From contig NZ_CP016594.1 of the NCBI RefSeq assembly GCF_001698225.1, positions 3,286,001 through 3,350,000 of the forward strand: DNA of 64,000 bases. The letters run 5' to 3'. Of the stretch, positions 8,610 to 16,735 are shown in pieces (the first letter of the stretch is position 1; each line of letters begins with the position of its first letter). Under the pieces are notes generated by a model. That model searched no databases and was not told where the DNA came from. It worked only from the letters and a program-made list of their open reading frames with translations. The stretch is from Gordonia terrae. GTDB taxonomy: Bacteria; Actinomycetota; Actinomycetes; Mycobacteriales; Mycobacteriaceae. The translations under genes and the position numbers were made by a program.

Positions 8610-10327
8610 TGGCCACGACACTTCAACCGGCACCGCCGGATCGTCCCGCCGCCGCTAAGCGCCGCCCCTTCCGGGACGTCACCGGACCGGCCACCGTGTC
8701 GCGCTGGGTCTGGGCGGCCCTGATGATCGCCCTGGTCGGCTACCCGGTCGTCCGCATCATCTGGGAGAGCCTGCGGACCGACGGCGGACTCGGACTGTCG
8801 AACTACTCGATCCTGTTCGAGGACAGTCTCATCGGCGAGGCGATCTTCAACTCACTGTGGGTTGCGATCGGCTCGTCCGTGGGTTCCCTGCTGATCGCCC
8901 TGCCGATGGCCTGGCTGCTCGTCCGCACCGACGTACCAGGGCGGCGGATCTTCCGTAGCGTCGCCGTCCTCACCTTCGCCGCACCGAGCTTCATCGCCGC
9001 TCTCGGCTGGGTTCTGCTCCTCGGACCGCGCAATGGTGTGCTGAACAACGCCATCGCCGGCCTGTTCGGCCTCGAGTCCAACCCCTTCGACATCTTCGGG
9101 CCGTGGGGCATCATCTTCGTGCTCTCACTGTTCCTGTACCCGCTGATCCTGATGCCGGTCTCCGCGGCGCTCGAGGGAATCGATCCCGCGCTCGAGCATG
9201 CGGCGTCCAGCCTGGGCGGTGGACGCGCGAGGGTGCTCCGGACCATCACCTTCCCGATCGTGATGCCCTCGGTGGTCGCCGGCACGATCCTCGTGTTCGT
9301 CACCTCGGTGGTCGTCTTCGGACCTGTTGCGGTACTGGGCAGTCCGGCCGGATTCGACACCATCCCGACCGTGCTGTTGCAGTTGCTCAAGTTCCCCCCG
9401 CGCATCGAGCTCGCAGCGGTCATCGCCGTCCCGATCGTCGTCATGATCGCCGGTCTGCTGTTGATCCAGCGCCGGATCGTCGGGTCCAAGAAGTTCGTCG
9501 TCATCGGCGGGAAGCCGGGCCGGCAGGCGCCGATGCGACTGGGGCTGTGGAAGCTTCCCGCGTTCGCCTTCGCCATGCTCGTGGCGACGCTGAGCCTGAT
9601 CCTGCCTTTCGGGATGCTGCTCGTGATGAGCTTCCGCAAGGCGGTGGGCATACCGATCGGCGGCGACAACTGGACCTGGACCGGGAACTACGAGAAGATC
9701 TTCTCCTCGCCGGGCATCGTCTCCGCCTTCTTCAACAGCATCTTCCTCGCGTTGACGGCGACCGTTGCGGCCATGGTCGTCGCGGTCCTGGCCGCCTGGC
9801 TCCGGCACCGCACCACCAACAAGAGCAACGGGATCATCCCGGGCGTCATGGCCTCGCCGCTGGCCTTCCCCGGTGCGATCTTCGCCATCGGCATCATCAT
9901 CGCGTACGCCGGTGTCCCATTCGGGCTCGCCGGCACCCTGATGATCCTCGGGATCGCCTACACCGCACACGCACTCCCGATGACGTTCTCATATGTCGAT
10001 GCGGGAATGGGACAGATCGGCGCCGAGATGGAGGAGGCGTCGCGGAGTCTGGGCGCCGGGTGGTTCAAGACGGTCGGCCGGGTGACGATTCCGCTCCTCA
10101 AGCCGTCGCTGCTGGCCGCCGGACTGCTCAACTTCGTCATCCTGCTCCGTGAGCTGGAGATGTCGATCTTCTTGTACACGGGCTCCAACCCCACGATCGC
10201 CACCACTCTGTACGGCCTCGCCAACGACTCTCTCTACCAACAGGTCGGCGCCCTGTCCGTCGTCGTGCTCGCCATCAACCTCGTCGTCGCGCTCCTCGCC
10301 CTGCGGATGATGCGGCAACGCGACTGA
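8609..10327 (+). CDS. ABC transporter permease, two fused membrane domains
   Basis: 572 residues with about a dozen hydrophobic segments arranged as two tandem permease domains. Each domain has its own cytoplasmic EAA loop: EHAASSLGGGRARVLRTITFP near 195-215 and EEASRSLGAGWFKTVGRVTIP near 475-495. This fused arrangement is typical of FbpB/ThiP-type importers. The start codon overlaps the previous stop by one base (TAATG) and AGGAGG at 8593-8598 is a strong ribosome site. It docks the ATPase encoded two genes upstream. Confidence 0.93.
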   Translation: MATTLQPAPPDRPAAAKRRPFRDVTGPATVSRWVWAALMIALVGYPVVRIIWESLRTDGGLGLSNYSILFEDSLIGEAIFNSLWVAIGSSVGSLLIALPMAWLLVRTDVPGRRIFRSVAVLTFAAPSFIAALGWVLLLGPRNGVLNNAIAGLFGLESNPFDIFGPWGIIFVLSLFLYPLILMPVSAALEGIDPALEHAASSLGGGRARVLRTITFPIVMPSVVAGTILVFVTSVVVFGPVAVLGSPAGFDTIPTVLLQLLKFPPRIELAAVIAVPIVVMIAGLLLIQRRIVGSKKFVVIGGKPGRQAPMRLGLWKLPAFAFAMLVATLSLILPFGMLLVMSFRKAVGIPIGGDNWTWTGNYEKIFSSPGIVSAFFNSIFLALTATVAAMVVAVLAAWLRHRTTNKSNGIIPGVMASPLAFPGAIFAIGIIIAYAGVPFGLAGTLMILGIAYTAHALPMTFSYVDAGMGQIGAEMEEASRSLGAGWFKTVGRVTIPLLKPSLLAAGLLNFVILLRELEMSIFLYTGSNPTIATTLYGLANDSLYQQVGALSVVVLAINLVVALLALRMMRQRD

Positions 10328-10389
10328 CCGACCCCACCGCCGTTGAGAAACCGATCCCCTCACCCAGATCCGACAACACAGGAGTACAC

Positions 10390-11196
10390 GTGAGCATCAA
10401 CACCGAACCGTCCGTCGTCAACACCGTCGCGGCACCGGTCGCGACCCTGGCCAAGGACGGACCGCACGTCGCCGTCATCACGATGAACAATCCACCGGCG
10501 AATGTGCTGACTGTCGACCTCCGCCGGGCCCTCCACGAGATCTTCGACGAACTCGAGCGGGATCTCGACGTCCGTGCCGTGGTCATCGCGAGTGACCAAC
10601 CGCAGTACACCGCGGGCGGCGACCTCAAGGAGGACCAGTCGCTCACCAACGACGATGTGCGGCACTACATCGAGGAGTTCTTCTCCGTCCTCGAGCGCAT
10701 CGAACGGTTCCGGACACCGGTGATCGCCGCCATCAACGGGGGTTCGATCGGTGGCGGGCTCGAGTTCGTCCTCGCCTGCGACGTGCGGATCGCCTCCACC
10801 GAGGCGTTCTTCGTCGCCGCCGGGGTTAACGTGGGCCTCATCGTCTCCTTCTGGCGCCTGCCCCGGGTCGTCGGACTCGGTGCGGCGAAGGAGATCCTGC
10901 TGACGGGGTCCCGGTACACAGCGGCACAGGCACTCAACTGGGGCCTGGTGACCGAGGTCCACGAACCCGATGCGCTGCTGGGCGCCGCGCTGGCGAAGGC
11001 GCATCGGATCGCGAGTCGCGCACCGTTGTCGGTGGAGCTGACGAAGAAGTCGGCCTCCGAAGCCCTCGACCTCACCGCACAGCAGGGCGACGAGTTGCAG
11101 ATCGAGCGGTTCCTGCAGATGTTCCGGACCCGCGACCACCAGGAAGCCCTCGATGCGTTCTTCGGTCGACGTGAAGGGAACTACGAGCGCCGATGA
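10390..11196 (+). CDS. Enoyl-CoA hydratase/isomerase family protein (crotonase fold)
   Basis: 268 residues. Crotonase signatures: the oxyanion-hole segments AVVIASDQPQYTAGGDLKE and PVIAAINGGSIGGGLEFVLACDVRIAS, and the helix FWRLPRVVGLGAAKEILLTG. The usual first catalytic Glu position is occupied by hydrophobic residues around GLIVSFWRL, so it may be an isomerase, hydrolase or unusual lyase rather than a standard hydratase. GTG 10390 has CAGGAG upstream. It follows the permease by 62 bases and overlaps the next CoA-transferase (ATGA), so it should act on the CoA ester made by the flanking transferases. Confidence 0.88.
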   Translation: MSINTEPSVVNTVAAPVATLAKDGPHVAVITMNNPPANVLTVDLRRALHEIFDELERDLDVRAVVIASDQPQYTAGGDLKEDQSLTNDDVRHYIEEFFSVLERIERFRTPVIAAINGGSIGGGLEFVLACDVRIASTEAFFVAAGVNVGLIVSFWRLPRVVGLGAAKEILLTGSRYTAAQALNWGLVTEVHEPDALLGAALAKAHRIASRAPLSVELTKKSASEALDLTAQQGDELQIERFLQMFRTRDHQEALDAFFGRREGNYERR

Positions 11197-12407
11197 ATCC
11201 CGCGTCCATCCCCACCCCGCAGAGCGGGCTCCTCGACGGAGTCCTCGTCGTGGACCTGACCCGCGCCTTGGCGGGCCCCCACGCGACGATGATGCTGGCC
11301 GACCTCGGGGCACGAGTCGTCAAGGTCGAACCGCCGAACGGTGACGAAAGCCGGAGCTGGGGACCACCGTTCGTCGGTGACGAGCAGATCTCCACCTACT
11401 TCCTCTCCTGCAATCGCAACAAGGAGTCGGTCACCGCCGACCTCAAGACGGACGAGGGCACCGACTTCCTCGCGGACCTCATCGCCGTCGCCGATGTGTT
11501 GGTCGAGAACTTCCGGCCGGGGGTCCTGGCCCGCCTGGGCTTCGACGACGAGCGCCTGCGCGCCCTGAACCCCCGCCTGGTGGTGTGCTCGCTAAGCGGA
11601 TTCGGACACGACGGTCCGGAAGCACAGCGGCCCGGTTACGACCAGATCGTCCAGGGCGAGGCCGGACTCATGAGCATCACCGGCCCGGACGAGGCACACC
11701 CCACGAAGGTGGGCGTGCCGATCGCCGACCTCCTCACCGGGATGAACGGGGCCTTCGCCATCGTCGCGGCCCTGTTCGACGTCCGGCGCAACCCTCGAGG
11801 ACCCGGCCGGACCGTTCGGACGAGTCTGCTGGCAGGCGTGGTCGGCATCCACGCCTACCAAGGGACCCGCTACACGGTCGGCGGTGAAACCCCGGTCGCG
11901 CAGGGAAATCGGCACCCATCGATCGCACCGTACGGCATGTTCCACGCCGCCGACGGAGCTGTGCAGATCTCCGTGGGCAACGAAGCCACGTGGCGGAGGT
12001 TCGCGAATGCGCTCGGACTCGATGCCGAGGTGGAGCGGTTCCGGACCAATCGCGATCGGGTCGGGCATCGTGCCGAGCTGGAGGCGGAGATCAATTCCGT
12101 TCTCGGCGAGTCGAATACCGAACACTGGCTCCGCGCTCTGACCGCCGCCGGCGTACCGGCCGGACGGGTCCGCGATCTCGAGCAGGTCTACTCATGGGAC
12201 CAGACACGCTCGCAGGGTCTCGTCGTCGAGGTCGACCACCCGGACCTCGGCACGGTCGAGTTGCCCGGCCCGCCCATTCGAGTCGATGATCGCGAGTACG
12301 CCGGAACCCGGGAGACACACCGTCCTCCTCCGCGTCTCGGCGAACACGACGAATCGGTCCGGGCGTGGCTACGAGAGCAGGCACGCCCCACCGCTGCCGC
12401 GATGTGA
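11193..12407 (+). CDS. CaiB/BaiF family CoA-transferase (second copy)
   Basis: 404 residues, same class III CoA-transferase family as the gene at 5117 but clearly diverged. LDGVLVVDLTRALAGPHATMMLADLGARVVKVEPP at the N-terminus, CNRNKESVTADLKT, LVENFRPGVLARLGF and VVCSLSGFGHDGPEA follow. It begins in an ATGA overlap with the enoyl-CoA hydratase gene and is the last gene before a strong terminator. Two non-identical transferases in one operon suggest either two acids activated in sequence or a heteromeric enzyme. Confidence 0.92.
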   Translation: MNPASIPTPQSGLLDGVLVVDLTRALAGPHATMMLADLGARVVKVEPPNGDESRSWGPPFVGDEQISTYFLSCNRNKESVTADLKTDEGTDFLADLIAVADVLVENFRPGVLARLGFDDERLRALNPRLVVCSLSGFGHDGPEAQRPGYDQIVQGEAGLMSITGPDEAHPTKVGVPIADLLTGMNGAFAIVAALFDVRRNPRGPGRTVRTSLLAGVVGIHAYQGTRYTVGGETPVAQGNRHPSIAPYGMFHAADGAVQISVGNEATWRRFANALGLDAEVERFRTNRDRVGHRAELEAEINSVLGESNTEHWLRALTAAGVPAGRVRDLEQVYSWDQTRSQGLVVEVDHPDLGTVELPGPPIRVDDREYAGTRETHRPPPRLGEHDESVRAWLREQARPTAAAM

Positions 12408-12418
12408 TGCGGCACCCC

Positions 12419-12461
12419 GGCACCCCGCACGCCCGACGCTCACCCGGGCGTGCGGGGTGCC
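12419..12461 (+). terminator. Strong hairpin terminator after the CoA-transferase operon
   Basis: A perfect 16-bp GC-rich stem (arms 12419-12434 and 12446-12461, 11-base loop), starting 12 bases after the stop codon. No long T-run follows, which is common in actinobacteria. It closes the operon that begins at 5117 and marks the edge of the ordinary chromosome before the integrated element. Confidence 0.75.
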
Positions 12462-12599
12462 GTCGGTGTGGCAAGTGCGCTAGATGAACGACTGAGGTCG
12501 CAGGGTGCGCAGGTCGGGTCTTGAACCAGGGTGTCTAAGTCCCATGAGTCAGCTGAGTGTGTGGGCACGAGTGGTCTGTACATGACAGCTACAGCACGA

Positions 12600-13000
12600 T
12601 CAGCCCAGCACACCGCGAACAGCGTCCCACTGGGACTCACCCGCCTATGCATACCGCTGGGTGACGAGGACTGAGGAGCGCCCTGTGAACTTCGAAGAGG
12701 TCCAGCGGGACACCATTCTGGACAAGCCGACTCGCGTAGCTGTGTCATAGATCGTGGGGTCTTACATTGCCAACACGCTTGCGGTTGACACCTGTACCAG
12801 TGGTGCCCTTCGCGGCCGCTGTCGGCCCGCCGGCGAATGAAGTCCCGTTCGGGGGCGCACCCCGCGGTGGTGCGTAAGACAACAGGGTAAAAAGAGGTCG
12901 TGAACCGCCCCGATAGTCAACCTTCGGGGGCTCACCAAGTCCGTACCGACCTAGCCGTTCGCGCAGGTGAGCTGTGAGCTTGTCCCGATGGGAACGACCC
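12600..13000 (-). pseudogene. Tyrosine integrase, C-terminal remnant (copy 1)
   Basis: This 401-base stretch closely matches the C-terminal part of the integrase copy at 21427-21830. Translated, it keeps VRPHDL-HSYASRLVQNGVPLD, but the Arg of the catalytic HxLRH motif is a TGA stop (12745-12747; the other copy has CGA). Indels disrupt the frame towards the C-terminus. There is no N-terminal half: similarity ends at about 13000, and the tRNA-like repeat begins about 50 bases further. It is the relic of an earlier integration at the same kind of site. Confidence 0.8.
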
Positions 13001-13047
13001 TTATTCGACCCGTCTTTGGCGCCTTAGAGTAGTCCCACGACCTCACC

Positions 13048-13097
13048 AAACGGATTCGAAACCCGCCTAGTGTCGGTTCGAGTCTGACCAGGGCCAC
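13048..13097 (+). repeat. Left attachment repeat: tRNA 3' half
   Basis: T-stem GTCGG/CTGAC around loop TTCGAGT (13072-13088), then a 7-base acceptor strand CAGGGCC, A and C. Upstream is an anticodon-loop-like TTCGAAA followed by CCCGC. No matching 5' acceptor strand or D-arm lies within 90 bases upstream, so this is a 3' fragment, not a working tRNA. It pairs with the copy at 23996. Confidence 0.65.
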
Positions 13098-13102
13098 ATA
13101 AA

Positions 13103-13327
13103 CTAGATGCTAACCGGTGGTTCTCGGTTGTAGTTCTGCCATACACCCCTGGACGCATGGCAATTGCATGACATCGCATCTTCCCGCTCGGCATTTCTCC
13201 TGCTCCCCCGGCGTCCACTTTCACGGATTCGGCGCGTACTCGACCCGAAAGATGGGCTGGCGGTCTGGATGCTGGTGGTGATCAGGCCGTGCGGGGTGCC
13301 GATCGTCGACGTGCGGGGTGGGTTCAT
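13103..13327 (-). pseudogene. RES-domain-like toxin remnant
   Basis: An ATG overlaps the antitoxin stop (ATGA) and opens TIGTPHGLITTSIQTASP. A one-base shift then gives PIFRVEYAPNP, followed by an in-frame TGA where Trp would be expected and then KWTP. This pattern resembles the N-terminus of RES-domain toxins, the usual partners of Xre/MbcA/ParS antitoxins. The rest of the expected domain is absent before the repeat at 13097. The match rests on recalled family sequences and context; the frameshift and stop are seen directly. Confidence 0.45.
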
Positions 13328-13716
13328 CCCACCGCGGCGAACTGGCGGGCAGCGTTGAGTACCTGGGGGCCGACGTCGGCGAGCTCGCCGTCGCGCAACA
13401 GCAACGCCGGCGCCCGGTCGTCGAGGACCGGGTTGAGGCCCTGGAACCACGCTTGTGCGACGGCGGGGGTGTCGCGTTCGGTGATCAGGCGGGCGGCGCG
13501 GTAGGCGATCCGGAGCCGTTCGACGTCGTCGGGGTTGGCGATGGTGCGGGTGCCCTCCGCCCACTGCCGCACCGCCCGGGTCTCGCTCACCCGCCCCAGG
13601 TAGGCCACGAGTTTCGCGCCGAGCAGATCACGCAACGCGGCCACGAGTTCGGGCTGCGACATTCGTGCCGCTTCGGCGTAGGCGGCCAGATCGGGCCGGG
13701 GATGCGCTGCTCTCAT
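13324..13716 (-). CDS. Xre/MbcA/ParS-type antitoxin (orphan)
   Basis: 130 residues. The C-terminal half (VAQAWFQGLNPVLDDRAPALLLRDG) matches the Xre/MbcA/ParS toxin-binding domain of RES toxin-antitoxin pairs. The N-terminal part (PELVAALRDLLGAKLVAYLGRVSETRAVRQWAEG) looks like the DNA-binding helical region. Such antitoxins neutralise NAD-degrading RES toxins and autoregulate. ATG 13716 is preceded by GAGAGG; the frame is open 12 codons further without a good site. Its stop overlaps the start of the ruined toxin (ATGA), so the antitoxin survives without a partner. Confidence 0.7.
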   Translation of the reverse strand: MRAAHPRPDLAAYAEAARMSQPELVAALRDLLGAKLVAYLGRVSETRAVRQWAEGTRTIANPDDVERLRIAYRAARLITERDTPAVAQAWFQGLNPVLDDRAPALLLRDGELADVGPQVLNAARQFAAVG

Positions 13717-13852
13717 CGCGATCACCTCTCGATCACCCCTTGACCACAGCATAGATCCCTGGCTCGATGACGCCTAGACACCAAAACGGGGCGACGGCAC
13801 CAACCTTCACAGTTATGACCGAGAAGCGTCCGTGTGGGTGGTCGACCGGTCG

Positions 13853-14193
13853 CAGCAGCGCGCACACTATGACGGCCAGAATAGGATCCGCTTCAACGGC
13901 ATCCGCCCAACCCATGCCAAGACGGCCCTCACCCGAGGTCATTCGACGACGAAGACTTCGACACCGCACTCACCGCATCATCCCTCAAGCGGTGGGGCGA
14001 GGTCGACGACCTCTCCAGACTCGGCATCTTTCTCGCATCCGATGACCCGAGCTACATCTACGGCGACCTGACCGGGATCGACGACGGCGAAACGCTCTGC
14101 CGCTATTCCGCGTATCACCAGCTGGCCGGGTGGCGATGCCCCAAATATCCGCCATCCAGCCAGCTCTCACGCTTTCTACACGCAGTTCCATAG
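13853..14193 (+). pseudogene. Short-chain dehydrogenase remnant, frameshifted
   Basis: Two pieces in different frames spell the C-terminal half of an SDR. The first has RIRFNGIRPTHAKTALTRG (the IRVNxxxPGxxxT segment, with the usual Gly replaced). The second has RWGEVDDLSRLGIFLASDD followed by PSYIYGDLTGIDDG (the FLASDxxSYxTGxxxxVDGG segment). A frameshift near 13945 joins them, and the Rossmann and catalytic YxxxK parts are missing. It is unrelated to the intact SDR at 33418. Confidence 0.45.
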
Positions 14194-14411
14194 TGAGTTG
14201 GCCATCGGTGTTTCTCTTCGCGTCGTGATCCCGAAGCCGTCGGGTTCCGAAACAGGCTTCTGGGAGAGATTACCAGCGATAATTCCATACTATCTATTGT
14301 CGGCACCTCGATGAGGCTGGGGGAGAACGGTTCTCGGCGCTGTCTGACGTAAGGCTTGCTGGTCGCGATCTAAGGATTCGACTGTCGGACCTTCATGAGG
14401 TCGGGGATCGA

Positions 14412-15368
14412 TCAGTCGGAGTAGCGGGGTACGACGGCGAACACCTCGATGTCGCGCGGTACCCCCTTGGCGCGGAATCGCCGGCGACGAGTGGCGTACC
14501 GATCGGCGCCGGCGGCCTCGACCGTCGCTCCGCTGACCAACAGCTCACCGGCTCCCGCGGCTGCCGCGACCCGAGCGGCGACGTTCACATCGACACCGAG
14601 GAAATCGTCACCGACCGCCCGCGGTTCACCGGTGTGGAGACCGGCTCGCAGCTGTGGCCGGTAGTCCCCGATCGTCAGGGCACTCACGGCGACGATCACC
14701 GCGTGACCGGCCTCGATCGCCTCGACACCGTCGATGAACACGGCCATCGTCCCGTCGCCGAGATGTTTGACGATGCGTCCGCCGCGGCTGCGCACGATGT
14801 TCTCGGTGACGTCGTTGACGTCGCGCAGGAGTTGGAGGACCTGGTCGTCTCCGGCATGCAGGGCCCACGTCGAGAATCCGACGAGATCGGTGAACAAGAT
14901 GGTGGCGGGGACTGGGGTGCGATCGGATCGACGACGTCGTGTGGTCACCAACGCCTGCCACACCTGGATCGATGCGAGGCCGAGCTCTCGTATGGCACTG
15001 GGTTTCTCGGGCCGGGACTCGCTGATGAGGCGTGCCACGCGGTCGGATGCACGCGGCCCGGTGATCGGGTTCTCGTTGTGCGGGATCAGATCTCGTGCGG
15101 CGCGAGCCGCCTTGACGACCCCGGCGCTGGAGTCGGTGCGGGCCAGCAGGTCGGCCATCCGGCGCCCGGGTCCGGGACGGTCGGGATCGTCGCGTCGGAC
15201 GGGAAGCCGGTCGCCCCGACGACGGGTCGACCCACCGGTCCTATCGTTCGCTGCGGAGGGTTCGTCCGGGCCGTCCGCGGCGGATGTCGCATCGTCGTCG
15301 GTCGGGCCGGGAACATCCGGGAGACCGTCGCGGTCGCGGTCACGTGTCGAGTCGTCGGCTCCGGTCAC
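14412..15368 (-). CDS. Class III adenylate/guanylate cyclase domain protein
   Basis: 318 residues. A charged, Asp/Arg-rich N-terminal 70 residues looks disordered; a helical region (70-150) precedes a class III cyclase domain (about 155-315). Key residues visible: metal-binding Asp in FTDLVGFS and in HLGDGTMAVF, a Lys in GRIVKHLGDG and an Asp in LGVDVNVAARV that fit ATP selection, and the transition-state Asn/Arg in NVAARV. It is therefore predicted to make cAMP. GTG 15368 is the longest start; an ATG at residue 71 is an alternative. It is a single gene inside the element, with no obvious partner. Confidence 0.82.
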   Translation of the reverse strand: MTGADDSTRDRDRDGLPDVPGPTDDDATSAADGPDEPSAANDRTGGSTRRRGDRLPVRRDDPDRPGPGRRMADLLARTDSSAGVVKAARAARDLIPHNENPITGPRASDRVARLISESRPEKPSAIRELGLASIQVWQALVTTRRRRSDRTPVPATILFTDLVGFSTWALHAGDDQVLQLLRDVNDVTENIVRSRGGRIVKHLGDGTMAVFIDGVEAIEAGHAVIVAVSALTIGDYRPQLRAGLHTGEPRAVGDDFLGVDVNVAARVAAAAGAGELLVSGATVEAAGADRYATRRRRFRAKGVPRDIEVFAVVPRYSD

Positions 15369-15661
15369 GCGTCGAGTTTAGTGGCCCCGCTCATCGCGAG
15401 ACCGACACCGCGGCGTCCTCGGTGACACCGTTCCGCAAACGCTGATGTACGGCCTTTGTACCGTGCTGTCATCGGCAAGACGCTCGCCCGAACGGTGTTC
15501 GTACTTCACGCCTGGCCGAGTATGTTGTCACCCCTGTGCCTACGACAGCCATGACCAGCCCACGTCAGGGTCCAGTACCACAACAGTGACGTGACAGCGG
15601 TGGTGATCGCCGCAGTGTTCCGCGAGTCAAGCATGGTTGTACGGGAGTTGGTGTTCCGGGC

Positions 15662-16149
15662 ACAAAGCCGCCGACCGCTGGTGGGTCGAACGCAACGGCG
15701 ACGTCGTGCATGTCTCAGCGACCACCGCCGAGGACGTGCCGGTGGCCCGGATCGACGGTCAAATGGTCTATCAGCGCGCCGCGACGTTGCAACCTGCATC
15801 TTGAGCTAGAAGAAACAACGACGGCGGCCGAGAGCACTCCGCGCATTCGGCCGACGTTGACCAATGTCGGCGACAGAGTGTGCCATAACATCGCGGACGA
15901 CTACCCGAGTGTGTACATCTGGGATCTCGACAGCAACGTAGACCCCATCGCAAGTTCTGCTTACAGACTCTGGACTCCGCCAGCTCACACGTTGCCGGAC
16001 CTGCAGCCCGGGGAGACTATTGAGCTTGATGACATCGAATCATCACCGACCCTATGATCGAGACGTTCACGGAGGGCACCTACCAGGTCGTCGGGGTGCT
16101 ACAGGACATCGAACTGCGTTCTGAACCCGGCATACTCCATGTCAGGTAG
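15662..16149 (+). pseudogene. Decayed ORFs of unknown function
   Basis: Three coding-like fragments in different frames. AADRWWVERNGDVVHVSA...LQPAS ends at 15804. A second fragment (LTNVGDRVCHNIADDYPSVYIWD... ending at 16057) has a beta-rich, Ig-like look with PGETIEL. A third (MIETFTEGTYQVVGVLQDIELRS) ends at 16149 and starts in an ATGA overlap with the second. They could be one broken small exported or surface protein, but no family is recognised. From 15369 to about 15660, upstream of this, nothing was seen. Confidence 0.3.
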
Positions 16150-16307
16150 ACCAAGTCGGGGCCGCGCTGCCTTGGCCCGCCGAGGTGAACGTCGCTTTTG
16201 GCACGAGCAGGACAATCCTGTTGTGGGGTGCGCAGTAGGGGTGTGACGACGCGGACGATCCGTGGGGACGAAAGCCTGAGACGCTCGTCGTCGCCGGCGA
16301 GACTTTC

Positions 16308-16541
16308 GTGGTGCGACCGAGACCAGACGGTGGGTACGCCTACGACTGGACCACCGGGCCGAACCCTGGCTACGGGTTTAGCGTAAGCCGGCGGTCCGTC
16401 GCCGGCGATGACAGAGAAGCAGTCGCCGCCGCTGATGCCGCCGAACGTGCTTCACCGACACCGAAAACGACCGAAGAGCATCTGCATTCGATCAGGGAGT
16501 TCTTAGAAGACGTCGACCCGGATACGGGCTACATCGAGTAA
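16308..16541 (+). CDS. Small hypothetical protein, possibly N-terminally truncated
   Basis: 77 residues from GTG 16308, ending ...TTEEHLHSIREFLEDVDPDTGYIE, an acidic C-terminal tail with coding-like composition. The same frame stays open back to a TAG at 16236 (DDPWGRKPETLVVAGETFVVRP) but offers no good start there and no ribosome site. The real N-terminus may be lost, or this may be the end of the decayed gene upstream. No family recognised. Confidence 0.3.
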   Translation: MVRPRPDGGYAYDWTTGPNPGYGFSVSRRSVAGDDREAVAAADAAERASPTPKTTEEHLHSIREFLEDVDPDTGYIE

Positions 16542-16646
16542 GTCCTCCGGACCTAGTCGGCGGCCGCTGCCCTCGAGACCCACGAAGAAGACGGTTCGTG
16601 TCGTTCTTCTCGATGTCGAGCCCCGTGGCCTGTCGGGGGTCGCAGG

Positions 16647-16674
16647 TATGATAATGACAGCTGTGTAAGACACA
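16647..16674 (+). promoter_or_regulatory. Probable CBASS promoter and small palindrome
   Basis: TATGATAAT at 16647-16655 is a good actinobacterial -10 box. A 5-bp-arm palindrome TGTGTAAGACACA at 16662-16674 follows where the transcript would begin, about 62 bases before the first CBASS gene. No good -35 was seen. The palindrome could bind a small regulator encoded elsewhere, since none is present in the operon. Confidence 0.4.
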
Positions 16675-16735
16675 TGGCCGTCGGCCCCAGGTCCGACCCA
16701 CCCAGTACGCGCACACGTCTTCTAGGACCCTTTCG

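Noticed and set aside
6361..10327. Ferric-iron uptake system
   Set aside because: Family resembles iron importers, but no Tyr-Tyr iron ligands were recognised and the genes are embedded in a CoA-ester operon; organic anion preferred.
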